A DNA stretch of 35,373 nucleotides from Flavobacterium araucananum (GCF_002222055.1 NZ_MUGS01000030.1:21673-57045); one strand, 5' to 3'; shown: positions 1 to 8,715, counted from the first letter of the stretch. A program made the numbers and translations. The notes: generated by a model from the letters alone, not told the origin.

Positions 1-2
1 GG

Positions 3-18
3 CCGGACTTCAGTCCGG
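3..18. other. Short perfect hairpin at window edge
   Basis: CCGGAC and GTCCGG pair around a TTCA loop. It is followed by TTAAAAAAA rather than a T run, so it is a poor intrinsic terminator for a plus-strand gene. It may be the end of an upstream gene or an interspersed palindrome; the window edge prevents a decision. Confidence 0.4.
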
Positions 19-69
19 TTAAAAAAATAGAATGAAACAATTTTTTGTTTTGCCATAGATTTTGAAAAT

Positions 70-215
70 TATCACATTTTCTAATTGACACATTCCCCAA
101 ATTATCTAATTGACTAATTGGTACATTATCTAATTAAAATCTATCTTTGCGCTTTCAAAAAAACACTTGCTAAGAAGTCTAAAAATCTAAGCAGTCTAAA
201 AATCTAAAAATCTAA
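70..215 (+). repeat. Degenerate short tandem repeats in the ABC-F leader
   Basis: Positions 70-137 contain several imperfect copies of TATCTAATTGacacatt-like units. Positions 174-213 contain repeated TCTAAAAATCTAA units that run directly into the ATG of the ABC-F gene, so the 5' leader consists mostly of low-complexity repeats and has no purine-rich ribosome binding site. Lack of a Shine-Dalgarno sequence is normal in Bacteroidota. Confidence 0.5.
118..149 (+). promoter_or_regulatory. Bacteroidota-type promoter of the ABC-F gene
   Basis: TTG at 118-120, a 21-bp spacer, then TATCTTTG at 142-149 match the primary-sigma consensus of Bacteroidota (TTTG / TAnnTTTG). Transcription would start near 156, giving a leader of about 60 nt. 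Confidence 0.65.
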
Positions 216-1850
216 ATGATTACAGTTAACGATATTTCGGTTCAGTTTGGTGGAACTACATTATTTAGCGATGTTTCTTTTGCTATAAATGAAAATGATA
301 AAATTGCCCTTATGGGTAAAAATGGTGCGGGAAAATCGACACTTTTAAAAATAATTGCAGGTCAGAGCAAACCTTCTACCGGAAGTATCTCGGCTCCTAA
401 AGAAGCTGTTATTGCTTATTTGCCGCAACATTTACTGACCAAAGACGGTTCGACTGTAATGGAAGAAGCATCGAAAGCTTTTGGTGAAATTTTTAAAATG
501 AAAGCCGAAATCGACGAAATCAACGAGCAATTAACCGTTCGTACAGATTATGAAAGTGATGCCTACATGAAATTGATCGAAAGAGTGTCTGACTTAAGCG
601 AGAAATTTTATGCGATTGAAGAAGTAAATTACGAAGCCGAAGTAGAGAAAATTTTAGTGGGTTTAGGTTTTGAGCGCGAAGATTTTACACGTCAGACTTC
701 TGAATTTTCAGGAGGATGGAGAATGCGTATCGAATTGGCCAAAATCTTATTGCAAAAACCGGATTTGATTTTACTCGATGAGCCTACCAACCACATGGAT
801 ATTGAAAGTATCCAATGGTTAGAAGATTTTTTGATCAATTCAGCCAAAGCAGTGGTCGTAATCTCGCACGACAGAGCGTTTGTAGATAATATTACGAATC
901 GTACGATCGAGGTTACAATGGGAAGAATTTACGATTATAAAGCAAAGTATTCTCATTATTTAGAGTTAAGAAAAGACCGTCGTGTGCACCAACAAAAAGC
1001 ATACGATGAGCAACAAAAAATGATTGCCGATAACAGAACGTTTATTGACCGTTTTAAAGGAACATTCTCTAAAACAGATGCTGTTCAGTCGCGTGTTAAG
1101 ATGCTTGAAAAACTGGTTATCGTACAAGTTGACGAAGTAGACAACTCGGCCTTAAAATTAAAATTCCCACCGGCAGCACGTTCCGGACAATATCCGGTTG
1201 TGGTCAAAGAGCTTTCGAAATCTTATGGAGATCATGTAGTTTTTAAAGATGCCAATGTAGTAATCGAAAGAGGAGAAAAAGTAGCTTTTGTAGGTAAAAA
1301 TGGGGAAGGAAAATCGACCATGATCAAAGCGATCATGAAAGAAATTGGTATCGATGAAGGAAGTGTCGAAATTGGGCACAACTCTCAGATTGGATATTTT
1401 GCCCAAAACCAGGCTTCGTTATTAGATGAAAATGCGACCATTTTTGAAACTATCGATGCCATCGCAGTTGGAGATGTCCGTACGCAAATAAAAAATATTC
1501 TTGGAGCATTTATGTTTCAGGGCGATGATATTACCAAGAAAGTAAAAGTGCTTTCAGGAGGAGAAAAAACTCGTTTGGCAATGATCAAATTATTGTTGGA
1601 GCCTGTTAACTTATTGATTCTGGATGAGCCGTCGAATCACTTAGACATGAAAACCAAAGATATCATTAAGGATGCATTGCGTGATTTTGACGGAACCTTA
1701 ATTCTGGTTTCTCACGATCGTGATTTCCTTGATGGCCTGGCAACCAAAGTGTTTGAGTTTGGAAACAAACGTGTCAAAGAGCATTTTGAGGATGTAGCCG
1801 GTTTCCTGGCACACAAAAAAATGGACTCGATGAGAGAAATAGAAAAGTAA
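216..1850 (+). CDS. ABC-F family ATPase (ribosome-associated, YheS/Uup-like)
   Basis: A 544-residue soluble protein with two ATP-binding cassettes and no membrane segments, the hallmark of ABC-F proteins that bind the ribosomal E site and modulate translation. The first cassette has Walker A GKNGAGKS (about 34-41), signature SGGW (about 165-168) and Walker B LILLDEP (about 184-190). The second has Walker A GKNGEGKS (about 361-368) and signature LSGGEKTR (about 446-453). The inter-cassette linker carries the family's basic region ending QSRVKMLEKL. Overall it resembles the YheS/ABCF3 branch more than EttA. It is a single-gene unit with its own promoter and a strong terminator. The exact subfamily, and whether it contributes to antibiotic protection, cannot be read from the sequence; the housekeeping subgroup is the likelier reading. 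Confidence 0.93.
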   Translation: MITVNDISVQFGGTTLFSDVSFAINENDKIALMGKNGAGKSTLLKIIAGQSKPSTGSISAPKEAVIAYLPQHLLTKDGSTVMEEASKAFGEIFKMKAEIDEINEQLTVRTDYESDAYMKLIERVSDLSEKFYAIEEVNYEAEVEKILVGLGFEREDFTRQTSEFSGGWRMRIELAKILLQKPDLILLDEPTNHMDIESIQWLEDFLINSAKAVVVISHDRAFVDNITNRTIEVTMGRIYDYKAKYSHYLELRKDRRVHQQKAYDEQQKMIADNRTFIDRFKGTFSKTDAVQSRVKMLEKLVIVQVDEVDNSALKLKFPPAARSGQYPVVVKELSKSYGDHVVFKDANVVIERGEKVAFVGKNGEGKSTMIKAIMKEIGIDEGSVEIGHNSQIGYFAQNQASLLDENATIFETIDAIAVGDVRTQIKNILGAFMFQGDDITKKVKVLSGGEKTRLAMIKLLLEPVNLLILDEPSNHLDMKTKDIIKDALRDFDGTLILVSHDRDFLDGLATKVFEFGNKRVKEHFEDVAGFLAHKKMDSMREIEK

Positions 1851-1871
1851 TCTCGTTAAAAAAATAATAAT

Positions 1872-1907
1872 AAAAAGGGCGTTAGTTAATTCTAACGCCC
1901 TTTTTTT
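1872..1907 (+). terminator. Rho-independent terminator after the ABC-F gene
   Basis: GGGCGTTAG (1877-1885) pairs perfectly with CTAACGCCC (1892-1900), loop TTAATT, followed by seven T. An A run precedes the stem, so it could also stop minus-strand transcripts. Confidence 0.9.
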
Positions 1908-2061
1908 GTCAAAATTTAAAAAAATGTGATTATAAAATAAAAGTATCAAACATGATATATGTCAGATTAACAAGGGCATTGATTGGATAATTTTAATAGT
2001 ATAAAACAAGCTTTTTTGTAGCTTAATTTTTATTAAATAGAAATAAATCTAAACTGTTATC

Positions 2062-3216
2062 ATGAACCTATTAAAGAATACTTTTTTTAAAAAGATTATG
2101 TTTTTAATCTTTTTATGTCCGTTTTTGTCCAATGGGCAAACTACAGAATCAAATGCGCAAAACGAAATAAAATATCCACAATTTAAAGTTCAGGGACTTT
2201 TTCAGGCACGGTATCTAAGTGGCTTCAAAGAGGGTATCGATGCTACAACAGGACTCCAGCATACAGATGGAAATGCGGTCGAAAATACATTCGATATTAA
2301 AAGAATGCGTCTGGGACTGACCACAAAACTAAGCGAAGGCTTTGACATTGTTGTTCTGGCAAATCTTGCCGATTTTAAATCAGATCCCAAAGGAAAAGTT
2401 TTAGAAAATGCTTTTGCCAGATATACGTTTAATAAAAATGTGGGGGTTCTGGTTGGGCAGTTCAGACCTGCTTTTGGACTTGAAGAGTTAAATCCTGCCG
2501 ATATTCTAAAATCATTTGACTACTCGAATCAATATACTGAATTTGGCAACAACGGATGGACAAGTTTTCAAATAGGAGCTTCGCTATTTGGAGGGTTTAC
2601 TTTAGGGAAACTTCCCGTAACCTATGCTTTTTCTGCCGTAAATGGCAACGGAAAAGATCAGGTGTCAGACAAAGACAACGGCAAGCAATATTCGTCAAGA
2701 CTTGCTTTTGAACTGAACAAAAAACACAATATCAATTTTGGTCTTAACGGAGGAACAGGGGAGGTTTTTAACCACAAAGTTTTTGCTGTTGCAGTAGATC
2801 TTACAGCTGATTTTAAATTGGCAGATAAATTAAAATTACAAACTCAGCTTGAAGTAAAACAAGGAACCAATCATCATCTGTATTATTCCTTAGCCGCAGC
2901 TTCCAGAACAAACAATATAAACGATTATGAAATGCGTGGCGGTTATTTCCTGCCCAATTTGCGATACGAAATAAAATATCAAAAGTTAACCGCGATCGAA
3001 TTTTCATGCCGTTATGAGTATTTCGACAGGAGTTTCAAAATCAATTCAAATGCAAGGCAAACCTATACCCCAATGGCGGGATTAGAATTTGGGAAAGGCT
3101 ATACCGGACGCATCGAGATGGGAATGCAGTTGGATACTTACAAACACAATATACCTAATACAACTTCTTATGATAACAACTTATTTATCATACAGTTTCA
3201 GGGAAGGTTTTTCTAA
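2062..3216 (+). CDS. Outer-membrane porin, OprP/OprO (Porin_O_P) type, copy 1
   Basis: 384 residues with a signal peptide ending near SNGQ (about residue 26) and a body of alternating amphipathic strands ending in aromatic FQGRFF, as in outer-membrane beta barrels. The GLFQARY start, the IKRMRLGL strand, NLADFKSDP and GQFRPAFG are typical of the phosphate-selective porin O/P family in Bacteroidota. It lies 29 nt upstream of a DASS transporter gene and is almost certainly co-transcribed with it, so the porin probably lets the same organic or inorganic anion cross the outer membrane. The family name does not prove phosphate specificity; the neighbour suggests a di- or tricarboxylate or another DASS substrate. 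A paralogue lies at 5284-6432. No clear TAnnTTTG promoter was found in the 150 nt upstream. Confidence 0.85.
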   Translation: MNLLKNTFFKKIMFLIFLCPFLSNGQTTESNAQNEIKYPQFKVQGLFQARYLSGFKEGIDATTGLQHTDGNAVENTFDIKRMRLGLTTKLSEGFDIVVLANLADFKSDPKGKVLENAFARYTFNKNVGVLVGQFRPAFGLEELNPADILKSFDYSNQYTEFGNNGWTSFQIGASLFGGFTLGKLPVTYAFSAVNGNGKDQVSDKDNGKQYSSRLAFELNKKHNINFGLNGGTGEVFNHKVFAVAVDLTADFKLADKLKLQTQLEVKQGTNHHLYYSLAAASRTNNINDYEMRGGYFLPNLRYEIKYQKLTAIEFSCRYEYFDRSFKINSNARQTYTPMAGLEFGKGYTGRIEMGMQLDTYKHNIPNTTSYDNNLFIIQFQGRFF

Positions 3217-3245
3217 TCATATTTTAAAAATTTAATACAAACATC

Positions 3246-4679
3246 ATGAAAGAAATAAACATACAAAATTCGATAATTACGGTTGTAATTGGTTTGATCA
3301 TTTGGTTTGTGCCTACTCCAAGCGGGCTTTCGCCGGAAGCCTGGCATTTGTTTGCCATTTTTATCGCAACCATTATTGGTATTATTCTAAAAGCAGCACC
3401 AATGGGTACAATGTGTATGGTTGCTGTTGCGGTTACTGCCTTTACACGTGTTTTGGCGCCGGAAAGTGCAGGAGATTCTATAACATTGGCCTTGGGAGGT
3501 TTTGGCAACAAAGTAATCTGGCTTATTGGTATTTCGTTTTTTATTGCCAGAGGGTTTATAAAAACCGGATTGGGTAATCGTATTGCGTTTTTGTTTATCA
3601 GGATATTTGGCAAAAGCTCTTTGGGATTGGCTTATGGTTTAGGATTGGCAGATTTGGTTCTGGCGCCCGTTGTACCCAGTAATACGGCAAGAGGCGGAGG
3701 GATTATTTATCCCATCATGAAATCGATGGCGATGAATTTTGGATCAGACCCTGATAAACCTGAAACCCGACGAAAACTAGGAGCTTATCTTACATTAAGC
3801 AGTTACAATGTAAATTTAATAGCGTCGTCTATGTTCCTGACCGGAACAGCGAGTAACCCCATGTGTCAAAAATTTGCCGAAAATTTAGGACTGCACATCA
3901 CCTGGACTTCCTGGGCAATTGCAGCATTGGTTCCGGGTTTGGCAGCTTTTTTTGCGATTCCTTTTTTATTGTACAAAATTTATCCGCCGGAGTTAAAGAA
4001 AACAGGCGATGCACCAAAAATTGCAGGACAGAAACTAAAAGAAATGGGCGCAATATCTAAAAACGAATGGTTGATGCTGCTTACGTTTGGTATTTTGCTT
4101 TTTCTCTGGATGACGGGCGATTTATTTTCTATAGATGCCACCACAACAGCATTTATAGGATTGGTAGTTTTACTGTTAACGTCTGTTTTGACCTGGGAAG
4201 ATGTAAAAGCCGAAAAAGGAGCCTGGGATACCATCGTATGGTTTGCTGTTTTGGTAATGATGGCAAGTTCTCTGGATAAATTAGGGTTTATAGGCTGGTT
4301 CAGCGAAATTGTAAAAAGTCAAATGCTGGGCATGAGCTGGCAATGGGCCTTTATCATTATTATAGCGGTATACTTCTTTAGCCATTATATTTTTGCCAGC
4401 GCAACGGCTCACGTGGCGGCAATGTACGCAGCATTATTGGCAGTTGGAATCTCTCTGGGAGTTCCCGGATTATTTCTTGCCTTTATGTTAGGATTTATAG
4501 GTTCGCTTTACGGCACATTAACCCATTACGGACACGGACCGGCACCCGTTTTTTTCGGGAGTGGTTATGTAGACCTGAAAAACTGGTGGGTAAAAGGACT
4601 TATAACAGGACTGGCAATGTTGGCCATATATTTGGTTATTGGCGGGTTGTGGCTCAATGTTTTGGGATATGTAGAGTAG
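3246..4679 (+). CDS. DASS-family (SLC13/CitT-like) sodium:anion symporter, copy 1
   Basis: 477 residues with about a dozen hydrophobic segments. SNT at 145-147 (within PSNTARGG), TGTASNPM near 200-206, and the C-terminal THYGHGPAPVFFGSGY segment are hallmarks of the divalent anion:Na+ symporter family, in the branch annotated as CitT or plastidic 2-oxoglutarate/malate transporters. It would import (or exchange) a dicarboxylate or similar anion across the inner membrane. It is the second gene of a porin-transporter pair and is followed by a hairpin terminator. The substrate cannot be assigned from sequence. A close paralogue is at 6448-7878, with long stretches of identical residues in the core. 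Confidence 0.9.
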   Translation: MKEINIQNSIITVVIGLIIWFVPTPSGLSPEAWHLFAIFIATIIGIILKAAPMGTMCMVAVAVTAFTRVLAPESAGDSITLALGGFGNKVIWLIGISFFIARGFIKTGLGNRIAFLFIRIFGKSSLGLAYGLGLADLVLAPVVPSNTARGGGIIYPIMKSMAMNFGSDPDKPETRRKLGAYLTLSSYNVNLIASSMFLTGTASNPMCQKFAENLGLHITWTSWAIAALVPGLAAFFAIPFLLYKIYPPELKKTGDAPKIAGQKLKEMGAISKNEWLMLLTFGILLFLWMTGDLFSIDATTTAFIGLVVLLLTSVLTWEDVKAEKGAWDTIVWFAVLVMMASSLDKLGFIGWFSEIVKSQMLGMSWQWAFIIIIAVYFFSHYIFASATAHVAAMYAALLAVGISLGVPGLFLAFMLGFIGSLYGTLTHYGHGPAPVFFGSGYVDLKNWWVKGLITGLAMLAIYLVIGGLWLNVLGYVE

Positions 4680-4718
4680 CTCGCGCGGTATAAGCCGCAA
4701 AAATAAGAAAGATAGAAT

Positions 4719-4754
4719 AAAAGCATAAGAAATTTTTTTCTTGTGCTTTTTTAT
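4719..4754 (+). terminator. Terminator after porin-transporter cassette 1
   Basis: AAAAGCATAAGAAA (4719-4732) pairs with TTTCTTGTGCTTTT (4737-4750) with one G-U pair and a 4-nt loop, followed by a T-rich tail. Confidence 0.75.
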
Positions 4755-5191
4755 TTGTAAGATGTTATGAAAAAATACTGGTATAGAGGTCGTTATGTAT
4801 GTGTAATGTGTTAGGAATATAAATCTTACAGAAGTTTCTATTGGGAGAATAATACAAGAGCTGTATTAAAATGGTTTTTTGGCGTGTTTAATCTGAAAAA
4901 CAGAAACTTACAAATATTTGTTAAAGGGTTATGTTTTTTTTATACCTTAGTCAAAATAATTCAGGATTGATAACTTATTAACATAAAAGCGGACTTTTTT
5001 ATTTTGAAGTTCAATTATTTTATTCCTACATTTATGGATGGATCGAATTTATAATTTGTTGATTCCTGAATTTTGTAACAACGAATATTATTTTTTTTAA
5101 GTAAAGTAAATGCCACAACTATGAATGTAAATACAAAAATATAAGCCTTATACTGGCAGTAATAGAAAAGCTGTTTTTTCTTAGAGGATGT
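4755..5191. other. Noncoding spacer between duplicated cassettes
   Basis: No open reading frame, known RNA or clear promoter was recognised here. The DNA is very AT-rich. It is unusually long compared with other spacers in this part of the window and probably contains the promoter region of the second cassette. Confidence 0.5.
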
Positions 5192-5222
5192 AAATCACTA
5201 TTTGATTGTAGAATAGTGATTT
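5192..5222 (+). promoter_or_regulatory. 11-bp inverted repeat upstream of porin copy 2
   Basis: AAATCACTATT (5192-5202) and AATAGTGATTT (5212-5222) are perfect inverted repeats separated by 9 nt, ending 61 nt before the porin start. No T run follows directly, so an operator or 5' leader hairpin is likelier than a terminator. No equivalent was seen upstream of copy 1. Confidence 0.5.
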
Positions 5223-5283
5223 AGGCCTAAAATAAAGTTTCAAGATCAGCTAATATTGGCTTAATTTTTTTATTTATAAAGTT

Positions 5284-6432
5284 ATGAGTAAAACTGTACA
5301 TTTAATACTGGTTTTTATCCTTTTTATAGTGCCAATTTTGGCAACTGCTCAAACCGCCACAACACCGGCAACAGATTCCGGTACGAGTGTCAAATATCCT
5401 CAATTTCAGTTTAAAGGACTTTTTCAGGCGCGATTTCTAACCGCGTTAGAAGATGGCGTCGATGTTTTGGGCGTACACCATTCTACAGGCGAAGTGGTGC
5501 AAACTTCCTTTGATATCAAAAGGATGCGTGTGGGGCTAAACACCAAATTAAGTGAAGCCACAGAGGTTGTGATTTTGGTAAACCTTGCCGATTTTAAATC
5601 AGACCCTAAAGGTAAAGTTCTCGAAAATGCCTACGCAAAATATACCTTCAATAAATATCTTGCGGTAACCGGAGGTCAGTTCCGACCTGGTTTTGGTATC
5701 GAAGAATTAGTTCCGGTAGATATTATAAAATCATTTGATTTCTCGAATCAGTATTATGAGTTTGGAAAAAACGGCTGGACGAGTTTTCAAATAGGCGCTT
5801 CTTTGACCGGTAATGTCGATGTTGGAAAAATCCCCATTAATTATGCTTTTTCGATGCTAAACGGGAACGGAAAAGATCAGGAGAAAGACAACGACAACGG
5901 AAAACTCTTTGCAACACGCTGGGTTTTTGGATTGTCTAAAGCACATAAAATCAATTTGGGGTTAAATGCCGGAACAGGACGGGTTTCTGCTCAGGGCGTT
6001 TTTGCGTTGGGAGCAGATATTTCGAGTGATTTTAAACTAACCGATAAATTTACTTTTGATTTGCAAATTGAATACAAACAAGGAACCAACCATAATTTAT
6101 ATTATTCTTTGCCTGTTGCCGGCAGAACTGCAAATGTGGCAGATTATCAAATGCGCGGGGTTTATTTCCTGCCTAATCTGAGATATCTGATTGATTATAA
6201 AAAACTCTCTTCTCTGGAGCTTTCGTTTCGCTATGAAACTTTTGATCCCAGTTATAAAATCAATTCAAATGTCAGGCAAACCTATACCCCGATGTTAAGT
6301 CTTGAATTTGGCAAAGCTTATACAGGCAGAATCGAAATGGGATTTGAAATCGACAGATATGATAAAAGCATTCCCGATACAGCCATGTACAATGACAACT
6401 TATTTATAATTCAGTTTCAATGCAGACTTTAA
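5284..6432 (+). CDS. Outer-membrane porin, OprP/OprO type, copy 2
   Basis: 382 residues, a signal peptide ending near ATAQ (about residue 23) and a beta-barrel body. It is collinear with the porin at 2062-3216: both share LADFKSDPKGKVLENA, NGWTSFQIGAS and KINSN.RQTYTPM. The differences concentrate near the N-terminus (the segment after GLFQAR) and in presumed loops, as expected if surface loops or constriction residues diverged after duplication. It ends only 15 nt before the second DASS gene. Both porin leaders share GCTTAATTTTT 24-40 nt before the start codon, a remnant of the duplicated upstream region. Confidence 0.85.
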   Translation: MSKTVHLILVFILFIVPILATAQTATTPATDSGTSVKYPQFQFKGLFQARFLTALEDGVDVLGVHHSTGEVVQTSFDIKRMRVGLNTKLSEATEVVILVNLADFKSDPKGKVLENAYAKYTFNKYLAVTGGQFRPGFGIEELVPVDIIKSFDFSNQYYEFGKNGWTSFQIGASLTGNVDVGKIPINYAFSMLNGNGKDQEKDNDNGKLFATRWVFGLSKAHKINLGLNAGTGRVSAQGVFALGADISSDFKLTDKFTFDLQIEYKQGTNHNLYYSLPVAGRTANVADYQMRGVYFLPNLRYLIDYKKLSSLELSFRYETFDPSYKINSNVRQTYTPMLSLEFGKAYTGRIEMGFEIDRYDKSIPDTAMYNDNLFIIQFQCRL

Positions 6433-6447
6433 TTTAATTTTGATCTT

Positions 6448-7878
6448 ATGAAAGAAGTAAAAATTCCTCAAACCATCATTACGCTTGTCGTTGGAATTGC
6501 AATTTGGTTTATTCCGGCTCCGGATGGTGTTGTAATCGAAGCCTGGCATTTATTTGCCATTTTTGTGGCTACCATTTTAGGAATTATTCTAAAGGCTGCT
6601 CCAATGGGAACTATGTGTATGATTGCCATTGCATTAACTGCTTTGTCGCAGGTTTTGGCTCCGGGCGAAGCAGGAAAATCAATTACTTTGGCATTAAGAG
6701 GTTTTGGAGATAAAGTAATCTGGCTTATTGGGATTTCATTCTTTATAGCAAGAGGTTTTATAAAAACAGGTTTAGGCAACAGAATCGCTTTTTTATTTAT
6801 AAAAATATTTGGCAAAAGTTCCCTTGGTTTAGCCTATGGTTTAGGTCTGGCCGATCTGGTTTTGGCACCAGCCGTACCCAGTAATACCGCAAGAGGGGGA
6901 GGGATTATTTATCCTATCATGAAATCTATGGCCATGAGTTTTGGATCTGATCCTGAAAAGCCGGAGACCCATAGAAAATTAGGATCCTATCTTACCTTAA
7001 GCAGCTATAATGTAAACCTTATCGCTTCGTCGATGTTCTTGACCGGAACGGCGAGTAACCCCATGTGTCAAAAATTTGCCCTTAATTTAGGGATCAAAAT
7101 TACCTGGATTTCATGGGCGACAGCAGCAATTGTGCCGGGGTTGGTTTCGTTTTTTGTGATTCCATTTGTATTGTACAAAATCTATCCGCCGGAACTAAAG
7201 AAAACGGGCGATGCACCACAAATTGCAACCCAAAAACTAAAAGAGATGGGACCCATAACCCGCAACGAATGGCTGATGTTATTGACTTTCTTTATTTTAC
7301 TGTTTCTCTGGATGACGGGAGATTTGTTTTCTATCGATGCTACAACCACAGCATTTATTGGTTTGGTGGTTTTATTGCTTACTTCGGTTTTGACGTGGGA
7401 AGATGTAAAAGCCGAGAAAGGGGCCTGGGATACCATTGTATGGTTTGCTGTTTTGGTAATGATGGCGAGTTCGCTTAACGAACTTGGGTTTATAGGCTGG
7501 TTCAGTAATTTGGTAAAAGCAGAAATAGGAGGATTAAGCTGGCAAATGGCTTTTCCTATTATTATAGTGGTATACTTTTTTAGTCATTATCTTTTTGCCA
7601 GTGCAACGGCACATGTGGCGGCAATGTATGCGGCTTTGCTAGGTGTAGGTGTTTCGCTTGGGATTCCGGGATTGCTATTGGCGTTTATGCTTGGTTTTGT
7701 GGGATCGATTTACGGTACTTTAACGCATTATGGTAATGGGCCGGCACCCGTTTTCTTTGGGAGCGGCTATGTCGACCTAAAAAGCTGGTGGGTCAAAGGG
7801 CTGGTCACCGGACTAACAATGTTGCTTATTTACATGGTTATTGGCGGACTGTGGCTAAGACTGATAGGTTATTTTTAA
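6448..7878 (+). CDS. DASS-family sodium:anion symporter, copy 2
   Basis: 476 residues, collinear over its whole length with the product of 3246-4679. It has the same PSNTARGG and TGTASNPM motifs and an almost identical stretch around TGDLFSIDATTTAFIG. Differences lie at the N-terminus and in some membrane helices. The product would import or exchange an organic anion with Na+. It is translationally close to the upstream porin (15-nt gap), so the pair is one operon. Its stop codon overlaps by 4 nt the stop end of the convergent gene at 7875-8186, and no strong terminator was seen between them. Confidence 0.9.
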   Translation: MKEVKIPQTIITLVVGIAIWFIPAPDGVVIEAWHLFAIFVATILGIILKAAPMGTMCMIAIALTALSQVLAPGEAGKSITLALRGFGDKVIWLIGISFFIARGFIKTGLGNRIAFLFIKIFGKSSLGLAYGLGLADLVLAPAVPSNTARGGGIIYPIMKSMAMSFGSDPEKPETHRKLGSYLTLSSYNVNLIASSMFLTGTASNPMCQKFALNLGIKITWISWATAAIVPGLVSFFVIPFVLYKIYPPELKKTGDAPQIATQKLKEMGPITRNEWLMLLTFFILLFLWMTGDLFSIDATTTAFIGLVVLLLTSVLTWEDVKAEKGAWDTIVWFAVLVMMASSLNELGFIGWFSNLVKAEIGGLSWQMAFPIIIVVYFFSHYLFASATAHVAAMYAALLGVGVSLGIPGLLLAFMLGFVGSIYGTLTHYGNGPAPVFFGSGYVDLKSWWVKGLVTGLTMLLIYMVIGGLWLRLIGYF

Positions 7879-8186
7879 ATCCTGATTCCCGGAGGAAGTA
7901 ATTCTTTGTACTGTGGGTTTTTTTTAATGAATAAAACAATTTTGGGATGAATAGGCATCAGTCTGAATTTCTTTTCGATAATGATTTTCATGATGTTTTT
8001 AAGTAATTCATCAATTAATGCTTGATTTTCAAAACCTTCAGGACTGTTGATTTTTGTTAGAAAAATTTTCTTTTCCTGAAAAGAATATTCTACAGAGAGT
8101 AATCCTTCAGGGACTATGGTTTCAAATTGTCGTGCAAAAGTGTTGTCTTTGATTTCCATAGTTTCAATAGGTTCCATATTAGTCAT
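7875..8186 (-). CDS. Small GNAT-like protein (Acetyltransf_CG / YidJ-like family)
   Basis: 103 residues, cytoplasmic, no signal peptide. The layout, with a central beta hairpin (SVEYSFQEKKIFLTKI), a helix (NQALIDELLKNIMKII) and the tail FIKKNPQYKELLP, matches the short GCN5-related acetyltransferase-like family (PF14542), whose members end in a similar 'hPeY..L' motif. The usual acetyl-CoA loop (R/Q-x-x-G-x-G/A) is not evident: this protein has GFENQAL at that place, so catalytic activity is uncertain. Two possible starts lie close together (MTNMEP); the longer is given. It is convergent with the transporter and overlaps its stop by 4 nt. Confidence 0.6.
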   Translation of the reverse strand: MTNMEPIETMEIKDNTFARQFETIVPEGLLSVEYSFQEKKIFLTKINSPEGFENQALIDELLKNIMKIIIEKKFRLMPIHPKIVLFIKKNPQYKELLPPGIRI

Positions 8187-8331
8187 GTTTTGGGGGAGAT
8201 TGGATTAAAAATAATAGAAAAGAACGATAAGAACATTATATAAAAATCCTGGAAAGAGATTTAAATAATTGATTATCTTAACTACAAAGGTAATCATTTG
8301 ATTTTCAATATAAAATTATTTTTTAAAACCC

Positions 8332-8444
8332 ATTTCGCACATAGCTGGTCGTTGTGCATTTTAACGAACCGAAATGCCTTTTTTGAAGGTCTGAAAGCTA
8401 TGTTTCTATGTGTTAAAATTAATCGTACCCAACGGGTTTTTATA
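8332..8444 (+). repeat. Interspersed repeat, copy A (contains the 17-bp GxxExxY-flank motif)
   Basis: This stretch shares with 8614-8715 the order CACATAGCT ... GAAAtGCCTTTTTTGAAGGT ... AAGCTATG ... TATGTGTTAAAATTAAT ... CAACGG. It contains CTATGTTTCTATGTGTT at 8398-8414, the exact reverse complement of the left flank of the GxxExxY gene at 33996-34012. The GCCTTTTTTGAAGG core can also form a small hairpin. No coding sequence was recognised. Confidence 0.65.
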
Positions 8445-8512
8445 GACTGCAGATACCTCAATATTTGCGGTCTTTTTTGTGATTTTATTATATTTAACCC
8501 CGTTAGGTGTAC
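8425..8512. repeat. Imperfect inverted repeat within the 8.4-kb mosaic
   Basis: TACCCAACGGGTTT near 8427 is nearly the reverse complement of AACCCCGTTAGGTG near 8495. The two enclose about 55 bp of unassigned AT-rich DNA. It is nested in the mosaic of repeats between the acetyltransferase-like gene and the hydrolase gene. Confidence 0.4.
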
Positions 8513-8556
8513 TTACTTCGTCTGTTCGCTTCGCTTGAGTCGAAAAAAAAATATTT

Positions 8557-8694
8557 AACACCTAGTAACATAGATTTTTTTAGCTAAAAAGAATGCAAAA
8601 AGAAATATATTTCTTTCACATAGCTAAGCTATGTATATTTTAAATAAGTGAAACGCCTTTTTTTGAAGGTCCAAAAGCTATGTTTTTATGTGTT
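8557..8694. repeat. Small element bounded by GxxExxY-type inverted repeats, no gene inside
   Basis: AACACCTAGTAACATAG (8557-8573) and CTATGTTTTTATGTGTT (8678-8694) are inverted copies of the same 17-bp motif that brackets the GxxExxY gene at 34 kb (two and one mismatches). The 104 bp between them contain no coding sequence. The outline is that of a small nonautonomous element or a deletion remnant. Confidence 0.5.
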
Positions 8695-8715
8695 AAAATT
8701 AATTGTATTCAACGG
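8614..8715 (+). repeat. Interspersed repeat, copy B
   Basis: Second copy of the repeat at 8332-8444, same orientation, about 280 bp apart. It ends with TTCAACGGATTA, a half-site that also occurs in every unit of the tandem array at 14.5-15.7 kb. Confidence 0.6.

Noticed and set aside
1158..1406. Antisense open frames within the ABC-F, transporter and carB genes
   Set aside because: They are shadows of long conserved coding sequences and show no protein family features of their own.
8298..8558. 86-codon open frame in the repeat region (plus strand)
   Set aside because: It runs through interspersed repeats copy A and the nested inverted repeat, has no recognisable protein features and an unusual Cys/Phe-rich composition; most likely noncoding.
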